Virus record (IMG/VR): IMGVR_UViG_3300031706_000057
Coordinates: 1-21,582 of that record
Source: a virus
Direction: 5' to 3' (one strand)
Length of the DNA: 21,582 nt
Shown here: piece by piece, positions 7,906 through 12,402 of the stretch
Position numbering within the stretch: the first letter of the stretch is position 1
Layout of the letters: each line of letters opens with the position of its first letter
The notes under the pieces: model-generated
The model's input: only the letters and a program-made list of their open reading frames with translations
The model's database searches: none
Told to the model about the DNA's origin: nothing
Position numbers and translations under genes: made by a program

Positions 7906-8587
7906 CGTTTAATTCCTCAAATAATACATTGTTAACGTATTTGTCTTTATCTTCTTCCGATATTCCCATTGCTAAAATAGAACGGTGCAAGTGCGGATTA
8001 AGCTTTTGATTTTGACAATACTTGTTTAGTAATGGTTTTATATTTCGATGACTATCGAGAGCATTTGTATCTATGTTATCTAGGTAATGATCTACTAAGT
8101 CAGTTGTTACTGCGATAAACTGATCAAGCTCTTCGTCAGTCTTGATGTTACCTACTGCAAGCATGTCTTTTGAAAATATCTCTTGTGCCCACGGCGGTAA
8201 TTCTCTAGGCTTATTCCATTCTAAGTCTTTAACTCGCCTTTCCATATATTCATTATACGGATGCGGGAAACCGTGCAAAGGACTATAATCCATAAACGAA
8301 CCTGTAATTTTTTTAGGTCCTGCTACAATATCAAATCCAAGAATTGGCAATTCATAGCTTGGGTCTGGAAATACATTCACATGCATTAGCCACAAGCCTT
8401 TACCATCTGCTGGTACAATTGTTTTTAAATGAGCTTTTGATACTTGGTCAGAGTGCCAAAAAGTGTCATTCCAATCTTTGAATTTAAGATCGTCTGTATA
8501 CTTTTCGTTATCATAACGAGTAAAATGTTTATCAAAGCTTGCTGAAATATAATCAGCATAGCCATTTAATCTATCCCATAGTTCCAT
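7898..8587 (-). CDS. pcyX: Ferredoxin-dependent bilin reductase, PcyX/PcyA type
   Basis: A 229-residue ferredoxin-dependent bilin reductase, which reduces biliverdin to a phycobilin using reduced ferredoxin. The core matches PcyA: MHVNVFPDPSYELPILGFDIVAG (68-90) against cyanobacterial [23 protein letters not shown], then PRELPPWAQEIFS and a C-terminal YVNNVLFEEL. H69 and D86 correspond to catalytic His88 and Asp105 of Synechocystis PcyA. Where PcyA has Glu76 (HLEL), this protein has Lys55 (HLKT) by my eye alignment. PcyX enzymes from oceanic phages, thought to infect alphaproteobacteria, are PcyA-related but make phycoerythrobilin; short length, lost Glu76 and phage context fit PcyX. AGAGG precedes the ATG. 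It lies in one leftward block with heme oxygenase; no ferredoxin is encoded nearby. Confidence 0.9.
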   Translation of the reverse strand: MELWDRLNGYADYISASFDKHFTRYDNEKYTDDLKFKDWNDTFWHSDQVSKAHLKTIVPADGKGLWLMHVNVFPDPSYELPILGFDIVAGPKKITGSFMDYSPLHGFPHPYNEYMERRVKDLEWNKPRELPPWAQEIFSKDMLAVGNIKTDEELDQFIAVTTDLVDHYLDNIDTNALDSHRNIKPLLNKYCQNQKLNPHLHRSILAMGISEEDKDKYVNNVLFEELNDE

Positions 8588-8741
8588 TATTCTTACCTCT
8601 ATATTCTGGATTTATATTAAAAATCAATACGTACTTTGGCCTGTATTTAATATTGCCTTTACTATCAGTATACTTTTCAGTAGTATCGAGCTTTTTCCAC
8701 ACAGAGTCAAAACAGAGTATGGGTGATTTATATTGCTTCAT
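8571..8741 (-). CDS. Small hypothetical protein (56 residues) before the bilin reductase
   Basis: A short gene starting MKQYKSPILCFDSVWKK and ending YRGKNNGTMG. Its ATG overlaps the end of the preceding gene by 14 bases and its end overlaps the bilin reductase start by 17, so it fills the gap exactly. The middle (KYTDSKGNIKYRPKYVLIFNINPEY) looks like a beta hairpin. No family recognised. The ribosome site is weak, so translation may depend on coupling. Confidence 0.55.
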   Translation of the reverse strand: MKQYKSPILCFDSVWKKLDTTEKYTDSKGNIKYRPKYVLIFNINPEYRGKNNGTMG

Positions 8742-8901
8742 CTTTTATTACTTTGGTTAATGTTGCAACGCGGTTGTCTTCACTTATACTCCACTCAACA
8801 TCATCACCAAAATTAATATTAGAAGCTAGTAATACAGAATCAGGGAGAACAATAAAATGCTCTCCCGTATCAGATACTTGTATTTCAGATGTGTGATTCA
8901 T
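8728..8901 (-). CDS. Small AbrB/MazE-like hypothetical protein (57 residues)
   Basis: A short gene starting MNHTSEIQVSDTGEHFIVLP. It overlaps the stop of the preceding gene as ATGA. The pattern GEHFIVLPDSVLLASNINFGDDVEWSI resembles the swapped-hairpin AbrB/MazE fold (short strand, LP turn, helix, GD, strand), which often binds DNA, but no toxin gene lies next to it. I regard the fold as a suggestion and the coding status as likely. Confidence 0.55.
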   Translation of the reverse strand: MNHTSEIQVSDTGEHFIVLPDSVLLASNINFGDDVEWSISEDNRVATLTKVIKDEAI

Positions 8902-9092
8902 TTTTTCTTTTTAGCTCTTCTTGCAGCAGCCCATTCGTTTTGAATAAGTTGTTCTCGAACTAATTTGATGTCCTGCCTACGAAGCCTAGCTGCTTCTGAG
9001 CGAGCCATACGATCTTGGCGCTTTAAATCTTTTTCGATTCCAATGTCAGTTTCAGATTCAGATTCAATTTCATCTTGCATATTATTTTGCAT
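8898..9092 (-). CDS. Small charged hypothetical protein (64 residues)
   Basis: Not recognised. A highly charged, probably helical protein: an acidic N-terminus (DEIESESETDIGIEKD) followed by a basic Arg/Lys-rich half ending in RRAKKKK, which could contact nucleic acid. AAGGAG stands eight bases before the ATG. A perfect sigma-70 promoter lies about 40 bases upstream, so it is the first gene of its transcript. It is followed by the two short genes and the bilin reductase in overlapping order. Confidence 0.7.
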   Translation of the reverse strand: MQNNMQDEIESESETDIGIEKDLKRQDRMARSEAARLRRQDIKLVREQLIQNEWAAARRAKKKK

Positions 9093-9129
9093 GAGATAGT
9101 CTCCTTAATTAACTGTTTGTTATGGTATA

Positions 9130-9158
9130 ATTATACTACGTAATAGCAGCTTTGTCAA
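9130..9158 (-). promoter_or_regulatory. Consensus sigma-70 promoter at the end of heme oxygenase
   Basis: TTGACA, 17-base spacer, TATAAT: both hexamers perfect. The -35 lies in the last codons of the heme oxygenase gene. It gives the small genes and the bilin reductase a second, independent start. Confidence 0.85.
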
Positions 9159-9705
9159 CCATTTCTTTTGAAAGTTCATCAAATAATTCTGAAGCAAAAT
9201 CAAAACAAACCTTTGCTTCATCAGCCATATCGTCAGATAACAATGTTCTAAACTGTTCAATAAGAACTTTAGTGTCACCTTCGAATTCGTACATCAAGCC
9301 ATTGCCAGGAGTTTTCTTTTTGATGATTTGTCCGCCGTGTAATTCACCAAAGTGGCGAACATACATATGTGCAAGTAAAGCTTCGTTATCATCAGCCTCT
9401 GCTAACCCATTAACGTATGCTGCATACTTATTTACTGATGGAGGAAAAACACCTGTAGGAGAGTAACCGAAGACATCTTCTAGTTCTCTAATATCTTCAA
9501 AGATACGTCTATGGCGTTTAATAGCGTGTAGGTTTGGAGGGATAATAGTGTGTCGTTCTAGTACTTCGTAATTCATGTACTGACAACATAGGAATTTGTG
9601 ATACAATGCTGTATCAATATTGCCGGAAATAAGTTCTTTAGCGAATTTTCTTCGCTCGGCAGATTGGTGGTGAGCCCACGTTAGTTCTTTCAATTTGTTT
9701 GACAT
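9136..9705 (-). CDS. Heme oxygenase (biliverdin-forming)
   Basis: A 189-residue heme oxygenase, which opens heme to biliverdin, Fe2+ and CO with electrons from ferredoxin or another reductant. The proximal ligand is probably H13 in WAHHQSAE (family pattern HTQAE). The distal helix reads RHFGELHGGQIIKK (118-130), matching the LGDLSGGQ motif, but the catalytic Asp (Asp140 of human HO-1) is Glu121 and the following Ser is His. Length is slightly below cyanobacterial HO1 (about 240), as the C-terminal tail is short. AAAGAGGA precedes the ATG. It is the first protein gene after the tmRNA and lies upstream of the bilin reductase, so the two form a phycobilin pathway from heme. Confidence 0.93.
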   Translation of the reverse strand: MSNKLKELTWAHHQSAERRKFAKELISGNIDTALYHKFLCCQYMNYEVLERHTIIPPNLHAIKRHRRIFEDIRELEDVFGYSPTGVFPPSVNKYAAYVNGLAEADDNEALLAHMYVRHFGELHGGQIIKKKTPGNGLMYEFEGDTKVLIEQFRTLLSDDMADEAKVCFDFASELFDELSKEMVDKAAIT

Positions 9706-9713
9706 AATATCCT

Positions 9714-9728
9714 CTTTAATAATTAAAG
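9714..9728 (-). promoter_or_regulatory. Perfect inverted repeat before heme oxygenase start
   Basis: CTTTAATTATTAAAG is a 7-bp perfect inverted repeat between the tmRNA coding piece and the heme oxygenase gene, ending within its Shine-Dalgarno (AAAGAGGA). It may be a processing site for the tmRNA 3' end or may mask the ribosome site; I cannot tell which. Confidence 0.35.
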
Positions 9729-9770
9729 TGCCACTTTTCTGTTGCTAAGTAAGTGGCCAACTCCCTGTGA

Positions 9771-9818
9771 TTATGCTGCTAGAGCAAATAATCCAGATGG
9801 TGCGAAATTTTCATTTGC
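9771..9818 (-). other. tmRNA tag reading frame (ANENFAPSGLFALAA)
   Basis: Fifteen codons starting with the resume codon GCA and ending with TAA. The peptide begins ANENFA, like alphaproteobacterial tags of ANDNFA type, and ends ALAA, the hydrophobic-Ala-Ala end recognised by ClpXP and related proteases. The middle (PSGLF) differs from the tags I know. Confidence 0.9.
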
Positions 9819-9897
9819 ATTTAGTTTAATTGATCTATGCGCGATCATCCGGTAAACTCCACTTCACTACATCGTCCGTCGATCCTTGTTCAGCCCC

Positions 9898-9966
9898 ATC
9901 AAAAACATACTGCCCGCTTTATCAGAGCGTTCCATCCTCATTACAGGGGTTGGAACAGTATGCTTT
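9898..9966 (-). other. tmRNA internal transcribed spacer
   Basis: The 69 bases between the encoded CCA end of the acceptor piece and the GGGG start of the coding piece. CATACTG near one end pairs with CAGTATG near the other, holding the two tmRNA ends together; an inner GTTCCA/TGGAAC stem follows. By analogy with alphaproteobacterial pre-tmRNA it should be removed by RNase P and a 3' processing nuclease. Confidence 0.8.
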
Positions 9967-10033
9967 TGGTGGAGCTGTCGGGTACTGCCCCCGAGTCCGA
10001 TCCGATTTCACGTTGCTTCAACGTTTACAATAT

Positions 10034-10041
10034 TATTTATA
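10034..10041 (-). promoter_or_regulatory. Late promoter box TATAAATA overlapping the tmRNA promoter
   Basis: An exact TATAAATA overlaps the end of the -10 hexamer of the sigma-70 promoter. If used by gp55, it would let the tmRNA and heme oxygenase be transcribed late as well as early. Confidence 0.45.
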
Positions 10042-10069
10042 TAATATACTAGTAACAGACACTTGTCAA
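10041..10069 (-). promoter_or_regulatory. Sigma-70 promoter for tmRNA and heme oxygenase
   Basis: TTGACA, 17-base spacer, TATTAT (5 of 6). The predicted start, near 10034, is just upstream of the tmRNA acceptor piece. Confidence 0.75.
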
Positions 10070-10098
10070 CAGTTATTTTAATAACTATAATGTCGCAC

Positions 10099-10329
10099 CT
10101 AGTCATATCCAAGATTAGCTATCAGTTCTCTCTCCTGTTGGAAGCGCTCTTCCCAGGCCAATTCAAATCCAGCTTCGTGAATATAGCTTTCATTATTATT
10201 CCACAGTCTTTTAAAATAACTATCATGTATTTTTTCAACGCTGGCATCTGTTTCAATGGGATCAATGAGTTTACCTTTGATCATCCAGTTAAATCGGTTG
10301 GCTTCTTTACGTACAGCTTCAGTGCACAT
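10099..10329 (-). CDS. Small hypothetical phage protein (76 residues)
   Basis: Not recognised. A soluble, mostly helical protein with many aromatic and charged residues (NRFNWMIKGKLIDPIE, YFKRLWNNNESYIHEAGFELAWEERF). It has a very strong ribosome site (AGGAGG, 8 bases before ATG). It stands alone between the terminator at 10394-10414 and the tmRNA promoter. The leader holds a CATAAATA, one base off the late-promoter octamer, so it may have its own late promoter. Confidence 0.7.
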   Translation of the reverse strand: MCTEAVRKEANRFNWMIKGKLIDPIETDASVEKIHDSYFKRLWNNNESYIHEAGFELAWEERFQQERELIANLGYD

Positions 10330-10393
10330 CGTGGGACCTCCTATAATATAGTAATATTATTTATGTGCCAGATGCAAAAATATCGCTGAAACC

Positions 10394-10414
10394 AAAAACT
10401 GTTACCGGTAACAG
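10394..10414 (-). terminator. Rho-independent terminator after the aldolase unit
   Basis: The minus strand carries CTGTTACCGGTAACAG, a perfect palindrome giving a 6-bp stem with a CCGG loop, immediately followed by TTTTT. It ends the MazG-like/aldolase transcript before the 76-residue gene and tmRNA. Confidence 0.75.
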
Positions 10415-10428
10415 CAAGTAACTAATTG

Positions 10429-10530
10429 TTACATTTTTTTATCTTTTCCTGCTAGATAAGATGGAGCTTTATTTTTGCCAGTCATTAGCTTTGGAAATAA
10501 TTTAGTCATTAGCTTTGTTAAAAAATCCAT
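10429..10530 (-). CDS. Possible micro-gene (33 residues) after aldolase
   Basis: An open frame starting ATG right after the aldolase stop (TAAATG), encoding a basic peptide with a direct repeat: the bases AAAGCTAATGACT occur twice, giving TKLMTKLFPKLMTG. There is no ribosome site of its own beyond the end of aldolase, and no family is recognised. Coding status is uncertain. Confidence 0.3.
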   Translation of the reverse strand: MDFLTKLMTKLFPKLMTGKNKAPSYLAGKDKKM

Positions 10531-11340
10531 TTAGCCACATGCCTTTTTAATATCTGAAATATTCAATGCTAGTCTGGTGTTAAATACATTATTAGCTTGA
10601 TTAATGTTTAGACCCTCGTATAATGCTCTACTGAAGCTAGCAACTACATTTTCATTATCGTTTAGCCTGCGGCATGCTTCAGTAGTACCGTATCCTCCAC
10701 TTAGAAATACTAATTGTTCCACGTTAGGAAACACTGTAAGATTGTGATATATATTTGGTACTTCCGGTGGTGTTAGTTTGAGAATGCATTTGCCTGGAAA
10801 CTCATCTAAGAATTCTTGTAAATGAAACATAAGAGCGTCTTCTACTTCACCTTTAATAGGATGATCAATAGGTACTTCTGGTTCAATGATTGGTACAAGA
10901 CCATATTCACTAATAGTACGAGCAAGTGTAAACTGTTGTTTAAGCACAGGATGAATCATTTCCGTACCATACACAATGCTTCGCATTTTAGTACCGTAGA
11001 TTTTAGGACCAATGCCGTTTGTAGCAAACTCTAACATTTGTTTTACTGGAAACTGTTTCATTGTGCCATCTGAATCGACACCGTTATCAATCTTTAAGAA
11101 AGTATCAATACCCATCTTATCTAGGATATTAACCATACCACGATTAACAGTATCTTTGAATAAAATCGCAGCACTTATGTTACTATCGTTAAAGCTAGGA
11201 CTGTTGACCATTCGCAAACGCATAGCATGAATATGATCCATCATATTGTGTTCAGTATATTTTACACCGTAACGATCTAACGTGACTGCAGATGAGCCGC
11301 CGCTTTGATCTAATGCTGCAATAAACCTGTTATCAGTCAA
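10531..11340 (-). CDS. Class I fructose-bisphosphate aldolase (probable TTG start)
   Basis: A Schiff-base aldolase that splits fructose-1,6-bisphosphate into two triose phosphates. It closely resembles the bacterial Staphylococcus-type class I enzyme: FIAALDQSGGSS near the start, ILFKDTVNR, YGTKMRS, VPIIEPEV, the Schiff-base lysine in CILKLTPP (K188 from the chosen start), FLSGGYGTTEA and ASFSRALYEGLN. I chose TTG at 11340 (269 residues) because GAGGAAA stands just upstream and it overlaps the previous stop by only 8 bases; an ATG at 11397 in the same frame lacks a ribosome site and would overlap the upstream gene by 65 bases. That start would give 288 residues, close to the usual 296. Likely an auxiliary metabolic gene, followed by a terminator. 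Confidence 0.88.
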   Translation of the reverse strand: MTDNRFIAALDQSGGSSAVTLDRYGVKYTEHNMMDHIHAMRLRMVNSPSFNDSNISAAILFKDTVNRGMVNILDKMGIDTFLKIDNGVDSDGTMKQFPVKQMLEFATNGIGPKIYGTKMRSIVYGTEMIHPVLKQQFTLARTISEYGLVPIIEPEVPIDHPIKGEVEDALMFHLQEFLDEFPGKCILKLTPPEVPNIYHNLTVFPNVEQLVFLSGGYGTTEACRRLNDNENVVASFSRALYEGLNINQANNVFNTRLALNISDIKKACG

Positions 11341-11512
11341 TTGAAATTTCCTCTTCTTCTTCAAATTGCACAAATGCTTTAAGTGTTCGACCATCATCTT
11401 GTAGTTGAAACTTCAGCTCTTGCACTCCATACTTTGTATAAGCACGACCTTTATTATCTACAACCTCAAAACGAGTAATCTCGTCTCCAAATGTAATGTA
11501 CTCAACAATCAT
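11333..11512 (-). CDS. Small acidic hypothetical protein (59 residues)
   Basis: A short gene starting MIVEYITFGDEITRFEVVD and ending in an acidic run (FEEEEEISID). Its strand-turn pattern (YITFGDE, RFEVVDNKGRAYTKYG, LKFQLQ, LKAFVQF) suggests a small beta-barrel. It fills the gap between the 48-residue gene and aldolase and overlaps the aldolase TTG start. GGGGATATGGACA precedes the ATG. No family recognised. Confidence 0.6.
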   Translation of the reverse strand: MIVEYITFGDEITRFEVVDNKGRAYTKYGVQELKFQLQDDGRTLKAFVQFEEEEEISID

Positions 11513-11524
11513 TGTCCATATCCC

Positions 11525-11671
11525 CTAACGTGCTTTTTCCACAACATCATCTTCGCCAATCCACACATTGATAGTAACCATCTTATCTCCGTGTTCTTTA
11601 AAAACTGCATAGTCTAGCCCTGCTTTACATAATGCTTTGCTCAGGGCTATCATTTTAGGTGTTTTAATCAT
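11525..11671 (-). CDS. Small hypothetical protein (48 residues)
   Basis: A short gene starting MIKTPKMIALSKALCKAG and ending VWIGEDDVVEKAR. Its ATG overlaps the stop of the MazG-like gene (ATGA), and GGAG lies eight bases upstream. The sequence looks like one helix followed by a beta hairpin. Not recognised; supported by good spacing and overlap. Confidence 0.6.
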   Translation of the reverse strand: MIKTPKMIALSKALCKAGLDYAVFKEHGDKMVTINVWIGEDDVVEKAR

Positions 11672-12153
11672 TTTGTACTCCTATAGAAAATATGGAAAAA
11701 GTATTTACTAATTCGTTCCCATAATGATTTTTCAACCATGCCCAACGCCAGTTCTAGTTGACCGTGGTTACCTTCATGGCTTGGAGCAACCCAGCCGTCT
11801 GGTTTCATTAAATCTGGCAACCCAAACGGATTCGGACGGCCTTCTTTAACGCCAACAGATTTTTCCATATTAGCGTTATAAACTTTTTGCCAGGCAGCAG
11901 TAGCATCAACACCAAATACATCGAGAGTCCCAATAGCAAAAACGCACATGTCGATAAGACCATCCACAATTTCTTCAGCATCTTTAGCTTCGATTGCATC
12001 CAGTGTTTCATCTAGTTCTTCCTTACACATTGAAAGTCGGAAACGCAAATACTTATCCATCAAGTCTTTGTTGTCTTTATTGGCTTCAAACCAATCTTTT
12101 ACACCAAACTTGTGGTGCATCTCGTTAATGTCTTTAGACCAGTTATAGCTCAT
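11668..12153 (-). CDS. MazG-like nucleotide pyrophosphohydrolase
   Basis: A 161-residue all-alpha NTP pyrophosphohydrolase (MazG / phosphoribosyl-ATP pyrophosphohydrolase-like superfamily). The metal-binding pattern is KEELDET (E45, E46, E49) followed by EIVD (E61, D64) and GLIDM. Such enzymes hydrolyse (d)NTPs to monophosphates; phage versions have been linked to nucleotide pool or alarmone control, but the substrate cannot be read from sequence. A C-terminal extension (SLWERISKYFFHIFYRSTK) is aromatic and basic and looks amphipathic. AGGAG precedes the ATG, and a perfect sigma-70 promoter lies just upstream. Confidence 0.8.
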   Translation of the reverse strand: MSYNWSKDINEMHHKFGVKDWFEANKDNKDLMDKYLRFRLSMCKEELDETLDAIEAKDAEEIVDGLIDMCVFAIGTLDVFGVDATAAWQKVYNANMEKSVGVKEGRPNPFGLPDLMKPDGWVAPSHEGNHGQLELALGMVEKSLWERISKYFFHIFYRSTK

Positions 12154-12178
12154 AGTTTACTCCTATTTCATTTAATTA

Positions 12179-12207
12179 ATTATAATACAGTATTGTAAAA
12201 ATGTCAA
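12179..12207 (-). promoter_or_regulatory. Consensus sigma-70 promoter for the MazG-like/aldolase unit
   Basis: TTGACA, 17-base spacer, TATAAT: both hexamers perfect, located in the gap after the DUF465-like gene. Confidence 0.85.
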
Positions 12208-12210
12208 CAA

Positions 12211-12393
12211 TTAATCTTCAATTCTTCGTTGCCAATTTGCATGTTCAATACCGTGACCAGCAAGATGGTCTCTAACAATTAACTTTTCCACCTTGAGTTT
12301 TTTAATGAACTCTTCAGGCGCTTTTTCAGCCTCAGCAGCTTCAATTAATGCATGTAGCTTTTCGTGCCGTGCTTTTAGTTCTTCTATATTCAT
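12211..12393 (-). CDS. DUF465/YdcH-like small helical protein (60 residues)
   Basis: A short two-helix protein: LKARHEKLHALIEAAEAEK, then APEEFIKKLKVEKLIVRDHL, the pattern of the DUF465 (YdcH) family found in proteobacteria and phages; its function is unknown. AGGAG lies seven bases before the ATG, overlapping the end of the gp43 gene, so it is co-translated after the polymerase. Confidence 0.75.
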   Translation of the reverse strand: MNIEELKARHEKLHALIEAAEAEKAPEEFIKKLKVEKLIVRDHLAGHGIEHANWQRRIED

Positions 12394-12402
12394 TTGGTAC
12401 TC

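Larger units (their letters stand above)
9729..10033 (-). ncRNA. ssrA: tmRNA, circularly permuted (two-piece, alpha type)
   Basis: Transcription order is acceptor piece, spacer, coding piece. Acceptor piece (about 10033-9967): ends CAGCTCC-ACCA, with CCA encoded and a T-arm TCGGG/CCCGA closing the loop GGCAGTA, the form I recall for alphaproteobacterial tmRNAs. Spacer (9966-9898) holds CATACTG/CAGTATG and GTTCCA/TGGAAC stems and must be cut out. Coding piece (9897 to about 9729) starts GGGGCTG, which pairs with CAGCTCC over 7 bp and gives the G3-U70 pair used by alanyl-tRNA synthetase, then AAGGATCGACGG. A helix (AGTTTA/TAAACT, enclosing TGATC/GATCA) precedes the tag. After the tag, GTTG/CAAC and GCCACTT/AAGTGGC interleave as a pseudoknot. 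It frees stalled ribosomes with SmpB, which must come from the host or another phage region. Outer ends are estimates. Confidence 0.93.

Noticed and set aside
8539-8760. Rightward open frame of 73 codons rich in Tyr, Phe and Leu at 8539-8760.
   Set aside because: It is the shadow of the 56-residue gene and the bilin reductase start; the hydrophobic look comes from AT-rich antisense codons.
9830-10081. Rightward open frames of 71-83 codons over 9830-10081.
   Set aside because: They lie on the opposite strand of the tmRNA, whose stems and tag explain the sequence; they have no ribosome sites and no recognisable protein pattern.
10416-10440. A rightward terminator (GTAAC/GTTAC stem followed by a T-run).
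   Set aside because: The stem is only 5 bp and AT-rich, and no rightward transcript is expected here; the T-run is the A-run of the leftward 33-codon frame.
11405-11617. Rightward open frame of 70 codons at 11405-11617.
   Set aside because: It is the shadow of two short leftward genes (11333-11512 and 11525-11671) that have good ribosome sites and overlaps.
6960-12240. Shared WQRRI motif in gp59 (near 6960) and the DUF465-like protein (near 12230).
   Set aside because: Five residues in otherwise unrelated helical proteins; chance is the simplest explanation.
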